From NCBI RefSeq assembly GCF_002277955.1, contig NZ_CP018477.1, positions 3,989,206 to 4,053,205 of the forward strand: a stretch of 64,000 nucleotides of DNA. Reading direction: 5' to 3'. The position numbers were made by a program, and so were the translations under genes. The stretch is from Thermogutta terrifontis (lineage in GTDB: Bacteria > Planctomycetota > Planctomycetia > Pirellulales > Thermoguttaceae). The notes under the pieces are model-generated. The model worked only from the letters and a program-made list of their open reading frames with translations. It had not been told where the DNA came from and made no database searches. Positions 46,399 to 61,300 of the stretch are shown piece by piece (the stretch's first letter is position 1; each line of letters opens with the position of its first letter).

Positions 46399-49300
46399 TC
46401 ACACGTCCGTCCAGAATCCCTTGGCGATCAGCCAGTCCACGACACCCTCAATATGCTTGGTGTTGGACGGGCTGGTTGCTCTCACTTTGACCTTCTCCAT
46501 CTGCGTCAGGTACACGTAGTAGGGCAGATCGGGATTCTGGAGGAGAGCCTCCAGGCTGTTTGCCTGCAGGTGGTCCACGCCTGGGGAGTCCCACACATCT
46601 CCGGTGTCGTAGCCACCGCCACCGTAAACCTCCACTCGTTCGAAGAACTTCGCACGGTTGTAGAAGCCGGGGCCTTTGAGTCGGCTGAATTCCGGAGTCG
46701 CCGTGAGCACGTCATTTCCGGCCGAACCGTACAGCTTCGCCGTGTCGAAACCGCCGTTGGCCGAGTAGGCATGGACAAAGTCGAAGAACTTCGCTCGAGC
46801 GACGTAATTGTTGCCGGTGATTCGCGTGTAATCGGGTGTCATCACCACGAGATCGTCACCGGCGGTATCGTACAGTTGGGCGGTGTCCAGGCCACCGGCC
46901 TGAGCATAAGCATGGACGGTGGGCACGTCCTGCACCGTGATTGAATAGCCGGGACCAGAGAGCGTGCTCAAACCGGGCTTCGCCACAAACAAATCATTGC
47001 CCGGCGAGTCATACAGTTGAGCCACGTCATCGCCGCCACCGCCAAGAATGGTGACGTTCTCGAAGTCAGAGACGCTGATTTCCACAGATGCGTTGGACAC
47101 GGTGGCCCCGGTTGGGCTGGCCTGGATCGCGTCGGCCCCGCTAGAGCCTGTGATCGTGGCCGCATCCGTACCGCCGCTGGCGAATACTCTGACACGGTCA
47201 AAGAACTTTGCCCGAGCCACGTAGTTTGTGCTGTTCAGGCGTGCCTCCGTTTGAGTGGCCGTCAGAGTATCGTCACCCGATGTGCCGTATAGATTAACAC
47301 TGTCGTTACCCGTGCTGGCATAGCCGTGTACGAATGCGACGTTAGTCAGTTCGTACGAGTAGCCAGGACCACTCATCGTGGCATGGCCGGGCCGAATCTC
47401 CAGCACCTCATCGCCCGCACTGTCGTAAAGCTGCGCGCCATCCAGGCCACCGTTGCCGTCGGCAATGATGCGCTCAACATTGACGGCGGAGACCGTGAAA
47501 CCTGTGCGCGTCATGCGAGCTGTGCTGGGTGTGAAGAGGAACGTCTCCACTGCCGATGTACCGATGAGCGTGATTGTGTCCTCTCCGCCCGCACCGTCGA
47601 ACTGAACTTCGTCGATGTCGCTGACGTTGTAACTGTAATTCGTGCCATTGACCACAATGAGGTGGACGTTTCCGACGGTGCTGACCGAAATGTTATCATT
47701 GAGAGCACTGCCAGTGATGATCACGCGACGTCCCTGTTTCGATACCTGCGTGGTGGACGTCGTGATATTCACCGCATAATCTTCGACCTCACCATCCGGG
47801 GCGTAACCGGTCGGAGCGTCCACGCCTCCGCTGCTGAGGCGGAACCGAGCGAATGTGGTTCCAAGCAATGCCTCGGCCGGTACATTGAACGTGAGGACGT
47901 TCGCGCCAGCCACGACATCACGGCGGGTGAAGATGCGTTCGCCGGGATCATTCCAGTCGCCATCCTGATTGAAATCAATCCAGGCATCCAGCTTGCCCGG
48001 TCCAGAAGCGGTGACCGTAATCGTGGCTGTAGCACCGACTGCCAGCGGAGTGTTGAACACGACACCGTCTTCATCATCGGAAATATAGGTATCATCTCCA
48101 TTGGCCTGGGCACTGGGTCGGCCGTTAGGTTCCGCGTCGGCCAGACTACCCAGTCGGAGACCCGGTGTGATCAGATGGCGGGCACCGTTGTCGGCCAAGA
48201 GTGTCGGATACGGAGCCGGCGCATCACCATAATCCAAACTGCCGTCGTCGTTCAGGATGAGGATCTGAGCCTGCGGATCGCTGATGACGGCAAGCTGCGG
48301 ATTGCTGATGTTCAGGAAGAAGTTTTCATCGGGTTCGATCCTCGTGTCACCAACGATTTCCAGCTCGATTGTGGCACGAGCGACAGCCGGCCTCTGCCGC
48401 GCCACCATGATCTCGTAATTGCCGGAGCGATAGCTGCGCCAGACGACGAGATCACTCGTGACGGCAGGATACCAGTCGTAGCCGGGGTCAGACGAGATAT
48501 TGCGCGGGATCACATTGGCATTGAGATCGGTGTAGAACACCTCCCAATTGCCACCGACGAAGGCGTGCCAGACAAGCCGGTCGCCATAGACACGCGGCAA
48601 TTCGTCGTGCACGGCGTTATCGGTAATCTGTTTGACAGCCGCCGGCCCGATGTTCAGGTTGATGTAATAGATCTCCGTGTCGAAGCCGTCATTGTGCTCG
48701 AAGACAACATTGTTACCCGAGATGTCGGGATGGATGTCGTCCTCGTTGTTGGCGGTGAGAAGTGTGGTGGTGCCTGATGGGATATCGTAAATCGCGATTT
48801 CCCAGTCGGTACCGTCATGCTGTTGCCAGACAACTTTACTTCCATCAATTCGCGGATAACGGTCGTCGAGGACGTTTCTGGTGATTTGCCGAGTGGTACC
48901 CGACGAGTAGAGGTAGATCTCGTTGTCGAACCCGTCGAAACCGTACCACGTGACATTACGTCCTGACACCTGCGGCAGATAATTGTTGAAGGAGTTATTG
49001 GAGATGTTGACGGGGCTCCCCCCAGCCGCCAGATCGTAGGCGAAGATTTGCTGCACACCACCCACGTTCGCCGTCCACACCACGAGGTCACTCGAGAGTT
49101 GCGGGTCGATGTCGTCGTAATCGTTGTCTGTGAGTTTCTGCGTGGTGTTGGTCGTGAGGTCGTAGAGATAGATCTCCCAATCCTGGCCGTCAAACCCACT
49201 CCAGACGACCCGATCACCGAACACGGCCGGCATGCGGTCGTCCGAAGTGTTGTTAGTCAACCGGCGTGTCTGGGTGCCGTCGTACAGATAGATTTCCCAA

Positions 49301-52300
49301 TCCTGACCGTCAAAACTTTCCCATACAACCCGATCGCCCCAGGCACTGAAGTCGTAGTCATTGGATTGATTCTTGGTCAGGAACTGGATGTCCCAGGTTG
49401 GCCGCGGCACCCCTTGTGGGGTGAACACGAACGTTCCGGAGGCCGGGATGTAATCGTTGTCGGCCACGGTCGCTGTGCCGTCGGAGGTCTGATAGTTGAA
49501 GGAGATCGGAGCCCCGAACGAGTCTTTAACCTCGACCGTGACCTTGACCTTGGTCCTGCCGCTGTTGCCCTCAGCCACGGCAACATCCTGGAGCGACACG
49601 GTAGCCAGCCGGTAGTCACCGAAAGTGACGTTGTTAAGCTGCTCGCCGGTGCCGAGCGTGACAATGTAGGAGCCATCGGCCTGACTCCGCGAGGTGACGT
49701 CCTGAACCGGGCTGGTCTGCGGATTAAAGATCACCCTCGGACCAGCAAGATTAACGAGGTCACCGTCGGCTGTTGCGGTGATTCCGAATCCCGCAACGCC
49801 GTTGATCGCATTGGCAATCGCGGCAGCCACCACATTCGGTGAGTCGGTGGCAGTGAACGGCACGCGGCGATTGCCCGCAGCCACGGTGTTGTTATTGTCG
49901 AATTCAAAGACCACGGTTGTGGTGCCGTTCGACAGGGAGAACGTATTACCATCCACCAGCGCGCTCCCGGCCGGGGCCCGCAGGTGCCGGGTTTGACCAT
50001 CCGGCAGCACGATGCCCGCCGACGGATATGTCTGAATCCAGTTCGTCGGCACCTGATGCCGCACCACATAGGTCCCGCTGAACAGGCCGGTGAACTGATA
50101 GAAGCCGGTCTCGTCCACGTTCGGCGTTAACGGATTGTCGTATTGCGTGTAGGTGACCGGCTCGAACGAGTCCGGCATACCGTTGTTGTTAAGGTCCACA
50201 TAAACCAACACGCCTGCAAGACCCGGCTCGACGCCGAAGAGCTGACCACTATTGGGATCAAGGCGGAAAGAGTACTCCTGTCGAGCCATCAGGGTGGCGA
50301 GGTCGGCCGCACTGGCGGGCCGAGCGAACGTGGCGTAGTGGATCCCATCACCAGCGTCGTATCCAATGACAGCCCCAGGGGCACCAAACCCGTTGACACC
50401 CTGGCCATCTCCGGTGGTCCACTGCATGTTGAAGTAGTGGAACACAACGATGTCACCACCGGGATCATCCTCGATGTACAGGGAGAACGTGTTTTTCTTG
50501 TCGTTATGCTGGTTGAAGTAGCCAACGTCGATCCAGTCGATTTGCACGACCGGGTTACCCCGGGCACTCGTGGACCGCTGGAGCCGGATCTGGCCTGTCG
50601 CCCGCGTATCCACATCCGCCCAGAACGGCGCCAGAACTGGTTCGCCCTGTGGGAAGCCGCTCGCGGAGAAAGTGGTCACAGGATTGGCCAGCGACACGAG
50701 CCCATTGGTTGACACGTAAATCTGGTTGTACGTCTTACCGAAGAATTCGAAGTCGAACCCGAGAGGAATCGCCGCGCTGGCCAGATCGTCACCGGCTGGG
50801 ACGATGATATTACCCGCACCCGGTGGCAAAACGTTCACCGGCGGAAGCTGTTGGCTGGGCTGCGTGTCCCAGACACCGTTGGCGTTGAGATCGTTGAAGA
50901 TGTAACCGCTGAGGGACGAGGTCCCCGCAATGATGTTGACCAGGTAATCTTCTACTTCACCGTCGGGAAGTTGATCATCCGGGATCGACGGCGAGGTGTT
51001 GTAGGAAAGCCCCGGCGTGTGGCTGTACCGGAACCGAGCAAAGGTTGCCACGGACTGGAGATCGCGCGGCACACGGAACTGAATCTGTGTGGTCGCACTC
51101 GTGATAAGTTGGTCGATGACGATTTGCTCGCCGGGATCCGCCCAATCGCCGTCAGCGTTGTAGTCAATCCACGCATTTAGATACCCGCCGGTCTGGGAGA
51201 CGGTGACCTGAACCGTCGCCAGCTCCCCAGTCAGCAGCGGCGTGAGGAACACGACACCGTCCTCATCCGCCAGGTCGCTGGTATCGTCACCGGTAGCCGT
51301 GGGGTTGGGCTGCCCGTCCAGTTCGTAATCCACGAGTCGGCCAAGGCTGAAACCGCGAACCACGCGGTGCCGGGCTCCGCCGTCGGCTCGGAGTGTCGGG
51401 TAGGGTGCCGGAGCATCGCCGAAGTCCACCGGCGCATCCACAATGCTGACCCGGTAATCTTCGACCTCCCCGTCGGGCGCCTGGCCTGTCGAGCCGATAT
51501 CAGGCTGCGAGCTGATGCGGAATCGGGCGTACGTAATGCCCTTGACTGCATCAGTCGGAACCACGAACTGGAGGCTATGAACGCCCGAGTTGGTGATAAG
51601 CTCGTTGGTGAAGATCTGTTCGTTGGCGTCGAAAATGTTATTTGCGTTGAAATCCACCCACGCTTGCAGGTACGCTTCAGACATGCCGCTGGGCAGGTTA
51701 ACGACGACCTGAACTTCGACGGGGCTTCCCGGCACCAACGCGTCGAGGAATGTGACGCCATCCTCGTCGTCGATTCCAGCCAGGTCGTCGCCCTGGGCCG
51801 TGGCCCCCGGCCGGCCATTCAGTTCGGCGTCCACACTCTGGCCCAGATACAGGCCGGAACCGAGAATATGTCGGGCGCCGTCGGCCGCCAGAGTTGTACC
51901 GTAGCTGTCCGGGGCGTCGCCAAAATCTTCATGGTAGGGCACCAGTTCCACCTGGTAGTCTTCGACCTCACCGTCCGGGGCGAGACCGGTGGGTGCCAGA
52001 CCGCCAGTGCCGCTGAAACGGAACCGTGCGAACGTGGTGGTCGGATTGAGTCCCGCGGGCAATGTGATGGTGACAATGTTCTCACCCGCCATCAAGTGGT
52101 AGCTTGCCAGCACCTGTTCGTTGGCGTCGGCCCAGTCGCCATCTGCATTGAGGTCAATCCACGCGTCGAGATACCCCTCGGCAGAGGCGATCACTTTGAT
52201 TTGAGTATCGCCACCAATCAGTAGGCCGGTGTCGAAGATGACACCGTCGTCGAAGGTGTCTCCGGTAGCGGTGGCATTTTGCCGGGCATCGGGTTCGTTG

Positions 52301-55300
52301 CTGACACCACTGCCGAGATAGAAACCGGGCACAATGATGTGGCTGGCACCGTTGTTTTTGAGAGTCGTGGGATAAGGCGCGTCCGGCGCATCACCGAAGT
52401 CGATGCCCGCCAGGTAGATGACGAAGTAGGTGGTGCCGTCAGGCCGATTCGGTTGCAGCGGGTTATTAGCAAGATCCCGAATTGTCTGATTGTCCAGCTC
52501 GATCTTGTAGGTATATCCGATCGACCATATGCCGGACGCCGGCACCAGGTAAATGATGTTGTCAACGGGATGGTATTGGAAGAAGTAATCCTTGCCATCC
52601 TCGAGCAGAACATTATCGCGGTACACCTTGACGGCACTGGTGACGACCGTCCGGTCATTGATTCCGACACCCTCCTCGTCTGATAGCCGAATTGCGAACC
52701 GGGTGATCCGCCGACCTGCGATGAACACGTCATAATTCGCCGGATTCCTGTCGATACCGGCGGGATCGTTGTCGAGCGGCTCGATCAGACCCGCCGTTGG
52801 ACCACGGAAGTCCACCCGATCGACGGCACCCCGGTCTTTGTAAATGCTCAATCCGGAACCGGGACCAGGATTCACGGCCGGATCGTCTTTTCGGAGCTGG
52901 CCGTACAGATCGTACGACGGGGCAATGATCGGGGACGGAGCCAGACCGATCGGTTGCAGCACCGAGGTGTAGTATCCGAATCGCTCCTGCAGTGCGTCGA
53001 TGGAGCTATCGATGATTTCCGAACCGCGGTCAGGAATGAAGTTGTAATTGGCGGGATCCACAAAAAGCGGAGCGCCGGGGGCCAGAACTCGGTCGAATGT
53101 CCCGAGACCCATGCCCTGAACATTCTGGTTGTTGCCCTGGTAGGCATTGCCGCCAAGGACCGTGTTCGGAGCTGAGGATGCATCGACGCGAATGCCCGTA
53201 TTCAGATTGGCGAGCACGTTGTTGAGGAGCGTGGGACCAGCGTTATTGACCACTTCGATACCCACGCCCGTGGCAGCCAGCCCACCGTAGACCGTGTTGT
53301 TAACAACCCGCACGAACGGGATAGCACCAGTCGGCTGACCGGTGGAGCCACTAATCCGGATTCCACCCTGCCCATTGAATGCGAGCAGGTTGTTCTTAAG
53401 AGTCACACCCGACACGAGCTGGTTCGGAGCGTTGAGAGTCCGACCGGAGCCTGGATGCGGGTTGTTTGAGCCAGCATCTCGCGGGCCGGGCTCAACGCGA
53501 ATTCCATACTGCGACGCGTTAACCACGCTTATCGATTCGACGACAATGTGTCCCTTCTCGCGATACTGGTTGCGATCACCGATGAGGGGATGACCGTTGG
53601 GGTCTGAATGGAAGAGAGTCACTCCTGGTGGCAGTGTGGGATCGAAGAATGTGGTATAGCGCACGCCTGAAACGCCACGAGCATTGGCCGAAAGATCCAC
53701 TATCCCCGGTCCCGTCACAGAGGCAGTCACCATCAACCGCCCGAGGGCATTTGCCTGATTGATAGCTTGGGCCACGAGGTTGGCGATGGTAATGTTCGTC
53801 ATCCCGAAGTTGAACGAGATTCCAATAACGCCCGGCGGTGGTGTCTCACCGCTGTTCTGATGGATGAACATGAAGGTGACCACATTGCCGTAAGCGTCCT
53901 CGATGGTGAAAGTGTCACGATGGGCAATGGAGTTTCCCGCAGGAGGTAACAAGCGGAACCGAGTGACACCCAGAACGTCCGTGGCGCCAAACAGAATCTG
54001 CTGAATAGGCTGCGGGTTCGCACCGCCCAGGTTTCCGCCTACATACGTTGCACCCCACAGATCAACCCTGTTGCTGGTTGGGATCGAGGCAGCGCTCACA
54101 TTGAGCCGCCCTTGTGAACGGGCAAAATTGACGGCGTCGGCAACCGCGTTGGCAATCTCTCCGGCTGACATGACCGCCCGGAAATACACCGGAATTTCCG
54201 ACCCATTGAGTGGTGGCGTGATAGGTCGGTTCGTTCCGATATCCTGATCGAGGAAAACAAACGTCGCACGGCGCGTCCCGTCTTCGATGAAGAATCGGTC
54301 ACCGTGGGCGATCTTGGTTGCATCAGGAAAGATCAGTGTGATGTCCTGCGTCCAGCGATCGTTGGTATCGGCTTGCTGGGCAAGGACTACCACCCGATAA
54401 GGATCGACCACCAGAGTGCCGAACTCATCACCGCGGCGGATTTCCAGTTGATAACTTCCCTGCACAACAATCGGCTCATCCAGACGTGGCTGCCGGAGGA
54501 AGTCAAAACCCGTGACCCCCGCCGGGGCGTTTGTGACCATCTCGCCGCGTTCGGCGAAGCCGATGATGATATCATCGATGTACCAACCCTCATGGTTGTT
54601 ATTCTGGCCGCGGCGATAGTCGAAGAAGCGGTTATTCGAGCGAGCCGTTGGACCGTAGTATTTGTCAGTGCTGTCGCCCTGCAGTACGTTAGAGTGGAAC
54701 AATGGCCCGGCGTTGGTGACAGATACGCCGTACAATCTCATCAGGGGCTGAGTTCCACCAATTGTGTCTCCGCTCCGATCGTCGAGTTTGATCGACGTGC
54801 TATTGGGATCACTGGTCAACAGCGGACTGTTGGCCGGGTTAAGCAGATTTCTCCCGTCAAAGGCCACCTGCGGCCCAAACAGTTGTACAAACCCGGTTGT
54901 CGTACTCGTGGCCGAGACTTGCACACCTGTGTCACGAGCCAATAGATTGAGCGCATCACGGATGCGGTCCGCGATCTGGGCGGGTGTAGTGGCCCCCATC
55001 AGACCGACATTAAGTCCGTAATCAGCGCGCGCTCCCGCGGGAAGCCTTGTGAAGAACTGATTATTTGGATCGTTTGGATCATCCGGTCGTTTCACCGCGT
55101 AACTGCCCGTGTTGCCAGGATCGAAATAGAGAACCACAAAGGAGGGGACATTCAGCGAATTGAGCGCCACCAGCGTGGCGGTAGTGCCGGCCAGAGTAGC
55201 CACGGTATAGGTCGGCGGAATAAAGATCTGGTTGGGCTGAACTCGGAACGCCCTGTTGACGGCATCCGTGATCAGTTTCGACACTTCGAGCTGGGTCATA

Positions 55301-58300
55301 TCCGGCCGAATGTAAACCGGCACGCGACCCGGTGTGTATTGCCCCGGCGTCGATCCTTCGATGGACCACTGGAGAGGCTGGCCGGATGAAGTACCCTGTG
55401 TGACGCCAGTCGCCGAGATCAGGAACACGCGATATCCATTAGGACCAGTAAAAATGCTGTCCGGCGGCACATAAGCCTGCACGCCCATGTTTGCGCCATT
55501 AACAGCAGCCGCGATGGCATCCGCGACCTGCCGGGTGGTCATATTATTGTTGATGGAAATTGCTCGCCGACCCGACTGCACGCTACCATCTTTATCGAAT
55601 TCGAATGTCTCGACCTGCGGGCCAATTTGCACGGTGAAGTAGTCGCCGTCGTTGATTTTAATCCCGGCGACGTTGGGCAGGACGAGGGCATAGCCAAGGT
55701 CGAACTCGAACGTAATGCCACCGACAACGAAAGTCGCTCCATCATGGAGTTCGGCTGCTGCAGGGGCAGTCAGATATTCACCGCCGGTCGTAGGATCACC
55801 GATGTCCATGTCGCTGGCGGTGCTGAAGTCAAAGCGAAGCCGCAGGTTATCCAATCCCGCGAACTGGCTCAGATCCAGTCGGGCCTGACGCCAGTTCCCG
55901 CCCAGATCGATAATTTCGCGGATGTAACCGCCATAACCGGGTTGCTCACGATTGGGGGCAATGAGCATCCCGTCGTTGAGGTCCGTGTTGGTGGCGAGCA
56001 GCGTCCAGTTCGCGCCGTCGTTGGAGATGTAAACACGGAGACTATCAAAATCGTTGCTGTTTTCCGTGTCCGCGTAGTAGTTAAAGTAGAGGGTGGGCTT
56101 ATCAGCCGGGCTGTAACCTTTCAGGCTGAAGGTTCCGCTTGTCAAACTCCCGTAGGCACCGCCGGGCAGATTATACGTCATGAGGCGGCTGCCATCGCTA
56201 TTCTGACTGGTCGTAAAGTTGGTGGCACCGGGTTGCGTCTCGTTACCGATACCGTCGTCCGGAGCATCCAGGCCGAAGTAGTAGCTCCGGTTCCCTTCCA
56301 GGAGCGGATTATAACCCTCTTGTGGAACACGGCTGCTATCGAATGTGGAGTAAATGCCGTGTCCGTCGTCGTTTTCACGCCGGGCTGTCCAGTGCCACAG
56401 ATTGTAATCAATTGGTGAGAAGGCAATTCCGTAGATATTGCCTACATATGGATCGGGATTGATACTCCTCTGCCCCTGCACAAACACGCCGAGCAAATTC
56501 CCGGTGATGTCCATCGCATACACATTGCCTGAAAGATCCGAGGCGAAGAGCGTGGTGGCATATTTGCCGTCCTCCACGTTCTGTGGACCGGCGGCCAGGC
56601 CGCTGAATTGTATTGGGGCCCCAGTGGTGGGATTACGAACCTGAGTGATGTAATGGAGCTGCGGACCACCGTTGGGGTTCCGTGTGAAGTAGCGTACACC
56701 CTGTTGTGGATCGACCGGGGTAAAGCCCCACGAACCACCGTTTGCGTGGGCACTTATATTGTCAACATAATACAAACCACCGGTGTTGGAGACTGCGAAG
56801 AGCCGCCACCCGGTTCCGGGGACGTTCAGCCAGGCCAGTCCCGTAATATCTCCGCCGACGCCCTCGCCCGTAAAGTCGAGCTGCGGGGCGTTGGTGAGAT
56901 TGACGGGATTCGTCGTTGCAACATTGTTCCGGAGCTCAACAGTTGCTCCCACGGCCACAGCCGTACCGGGACCCATGGTCGCGTTGATGGCGTTGGCGAT
57001 GGCCTGTGCCATTTGCTGGGCCGTGTCGCCCGCCCCAAACGTGATGCGAGTTCCATAGGTCGTGCCGTGAGTTCCATCGACCCAGGTCAGTCCAGGAGCG
57101 TTGGCAAAATTCGGAATCCCGGCGTTCAGGAAGGAGATGCGATCGCCGGGACTCATCGGATTTGTGGAATCCGTCGTTCGATAGGCGTAGCTCGCATCGA
57201 CACCGATCCCTGACGCGTCAACAACTGACTCGATATTCTGCCCGAGTTGTCGACTCGTCCAGGTCTCTTCAAACGAGATGGGTTGGCCTGATGTCACGCC
57301 GAAATCACCCTGGATTTGCACTAGGGCCGGATTGCTGCTGGTAGGAAGCGTGGACTGCGAATCATTTATGAGGGAGACACGATTATTCACAGAGCTGGCG
57401 ACCACCGTGAAGCCGGTTTGAGCGTTGATGGCGTTCACCAGGTTCGCCGCCAGGACACTTCCTTGGTCTCCATTGTTAAAGGCAACACGAACGTTTCCTG
57501 GATTGGTCAGGTTATTGTTGTTGTCGAACTCGAAAGAAATTGAAGCGGTACCACCACCTGGTGGCGTACCATGAATGGTCACGACCACGCCATCCAACGC
57601 CGCCGTGGCCGTCGCCGGCAGAACAATCACCGGCCCGCTGTTGAATTCGAATGTTTGCCATGCACCCGTGATGGCATTAACCAGTGTGAAGTTATCTCCA
57701 TCGCGGAACGCCGCGGCTCCCTGCGGATCAATGCGAACATCGATACCAAGATCGAATTCAAACCTGTATGTCGTTCCAGCCGCATCTGTAATTTCGAACC
57801 AATCTCCATCCCGGAAATCCCGTGGTTGGACACCACCTGGGAACTGGTAAACCGGCTCAAGCTGAGAGGCTGGGTTGACAAGAATTGTGGGGGCTGAGAA
57901 GAGCTGACCCACCGGGACGATATTGCTGAACAATCGATCACCGGAAGCTCGCTGGCCGCTGTTAATCAGGTAATGATTGATCGCCGTTCCATCGGGGTTG
58001 AGGATCCAAACCAAGTTGTGTCCGGAGGTAACGCCTGTGAGGCCGCCACCGAGATCAGGATTAGGCACATTTCCAACGATCATCACCTGGCGGCCCAAAT
58101 TGCCGGTATTTGAGTAATGATGGACAATCGCCTCCACATAGAGGCTATTATTGGGATCATTCTGCAAGGCATTCAAATTGTTTGGATCGCGGCGAATAAT
58201 ATTGATCCCAGTGTCGGTATCAAGGAGCAAGTTATTCGCATTACCTGTATCGAACTCGCGATAACGCGGATTGAAATCGTTCCCCGGTCCCTGCGTGACC

Positions 58301-61300
58301 GTCATCAACCGGCCATCGTTCCGCATGGCAATATCGTGATAAGCGATGCTGGGACTGCCCGGCAGATGGAGATCCGACCAGTCGGTCACGTCGGTTTCCA
58401 CAGCCCCTGTGAAGGGATCGATGGTGAACAGGTCGGAAGGCCCAGCGGAAGGCCGGCTGGAACTCGTGAGAGCATAGAACACCACGTCACCCAGGTGGAA
58501 TTCATCGGGGACAAGGCTCAGACGCTGTTGAACCGTGGTGACGCCCGAGTTTGCCCCACCCTCGATGTGCTCCTCGACAATCCGCGTGATGGAGTTGATC
58601 GGTTCGAGTCGTACCAGCGGATAGGCTGTGGAATCGGCGCTCCATGTTCCACCGATCACCGACGAGAGGACCTGCGGCGTTGCCAGCACAGAGGTCACAG
58701 CGATGTAATAGGTCGCCGTGTTGCTCTCCGGCAAATAGACCGGCCCGATGTAAGGATCGCGATTGCCAACTGATCCACGGTTCAGGTCTTCAATGGCGTT
58801 ACCAATGACCAGGGCCATGTCATCCGCGATGTTGGAATCCGTGCTCCGGAGGATCAGACGCCCCTGGCTGTCGAAGACCCAGATCGACAGGTCCGGTCGG
58901 GCCATTCCATCGGCGTAATCGATATCGAAAATGGTGGACCAAATCGCACCCAGGTCGTTGAGACCAGCAATCGACTGGATGCCCTGGAGGTTGACATCAA
59001 AGCGGTACCAGTCAACGTCAGTCCGCCCGCTGAGATAGCCTGCCACGGAGATCGTGTTGCGGTCGTTGCTGAGGAGATTGCCCAGATATTGGGCATTGCC
59101 GATGGTATCGTTGTTTGCCGTCGTTTCGCTCGTTTCACCCAGCAGCGGATGATGCGCTGGCTGGCCGAAGATTTCGATACCGTTGGTGGCATAACGCACG
59201 TCAGCGTATTTGACCATGCCGCCGGCCACTTCCTGCATCTCCTTCAAGCGGATCTGAAGTTGGTAATGGCCGGACGTGTTGTTGATGACCCGCACCGGCG
59301 TGTTGAGGGCGTTGAACTGGGCGTGAACACCATCCAGGAAGATTTTGCCGCCGACATACCTGGCAGTGACCTCAAACCCTTTCGCGAGCTGCTGCCCATT
59401 GATGGCGGCCACGATGGCGTTCGCAACCTGGTCGGCCGTCATCGTGTTGTCAATAGTCACGGGAACGGCATTGGCGTCGTTCAGTGCCCGGTTCTTGTCA
59501 AATTCGAACACAATCGTCTGAAAGTTGTCGGAAACCAGGAACTGCGTCCCGTCGGCGATCTGAGAGCCGGAGGGGATATTCGTCACCGCCAGCGGGCTGC
59601 GAACCCGGACGTAGTATGTGTGGACCTCTCCGGCCGGGCCGGGCAAGACCACGCGCATTCCGGAATCCCGCGGATTGATGCTGTAGTAATCGCCCAACTC
59701 CGACCGATTGCTCGACGTCGAGCGAATCCAGGCGTCCCTGTTCATGGACTGGGCCTGGGTCGTCTGAGAGCCTTCCGGAAGTTCGTTCAGGGAGTTGTCG
59801 CTGCGGGCCAGGACGTTGCCGTCGGCATCGATCAACTCCACAATCGTGTCGAGCGCGAAAGTGGTCCGGTCGATGTCAATCCACACTTCCGTGCCGGCCG
59901 TGGCGTCAAAGCTGTACACGTCTGAGTCGTTGGGCGAGTTGAACCGTACGGTCCCGTACACATCGAAGCCCAACCGCAAATTGTCATCGCCAGCCTTCTC
60001 GTTGGGCGCGAGCTGTCCCAGATACTGCGCCTGTTGTGGATACGGATTACGGTCCACGCTGTCCTGACCGGTTTCGGCTTCCACAACCGTAGCCACATTC
60101 CGGTCGTGCGCGTACTCGGTGAATTGGATGCTCCGCCAATCGCCGGGTCGGCCGGTGCTTGTGCCGTTACCATTTGTGTCATACTGCGGATTGCCAAAAA
60201 TATCCAGACCGGCGCCAACCGAATCATCGGCGAGCGAGGTGAAGATCACCGGATAGCCAGGCATCCCGATGATCTGCAGGATACCGCCGATGCGGTCATC
60301 GATCTCGGCGGGACCACCAGCTGCGGTGATGCCGGCATTCTGCCCCCACAACTTGACCACGAGGCTCTTATCGCGGCTGCTTTGCAGGCGTAAGCCACCC
60401 TCGTGATGGTAGTTGGGGATGACAATTTCGTCGTAGACGATATGGACGATATCCGTGTCGTCCCAGACTCCCTGGGCATTCAGCGTGCCGGCACGCACCT
60501 CCATGCCGTTGAACTGGTTGCCGGTCATGCGGTTGCCACGAACCAGGGGTCCAAAGTTGTCCGAGTATTCTTCGAAGGCGTCGATAAATCCCGTGCTGCG
60601 ACCCCAGTCGGGTACTTCCCAAGCATTGAGGGAGTTCACATCGATGCTGACGACGTGGCCCTGGTTGTTGACGAACCGGTTGTTTACGATCACCGGTTGA
60701 GCGCCCCGGACATAGATGGTGGCAGGTGTGATGAACCCGCGGCCGTTGCGGTCGCCGGCCGAATTGGCCGCATTGTTTTCGAAGCGGGTGTTGGCAATGC
60801 GGACGTGTGCCTGACGGATTTCAATCGGGTCGAAACCGGCAAAACCACCCTCAATAGCAGACTGGCCGCCCGCGTACGCGATGATGGCCTGATCAATGCT
60901 GCCCTCAGACATCGGCGCGAAGCCAATCCCTGCCCAATCGCCGGGTCGGGGTTGCTGACCGCTCGTGTTCTGGGCCGTATTGAACGTTCCGCCAGCGCCA
61001 TAGCGATTGTCGAGAACCGAAGTGAAGACCACCTTGTAACCAGGAACTGTTTCGGCAAAGCCCGGACGACCTTCGGCGATAAGCTGGGCGCCCACTTCGG
61101 TTTCAATGCGGCTGCCCTGCAATTTGACGATCACGCCGGGATCAATCATCAGCCGGGCGTCGATCCGGGCCTCTCGATTGCCCAAGCCTTCCACTTTCAG
61201 TTGCGCACCCAACTGACGCAGCGTCACGGTCGCGCCGGCACTTGTCGCCGTGACATCCAACCCTCGAGAAGTCCTTGCCGAATTGATCGCGTTGGCCAGC

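Noticed and set aside
47326-48777. 483-codon plus-strand frame opposite the giant gene
   Set aside because: It is antisense to the repeat and propeller blocks, whose repeating codon pattern keeps the opposite frame open. The encoded sequence is Arg/Asp/Val-rich with no recognisable domain.
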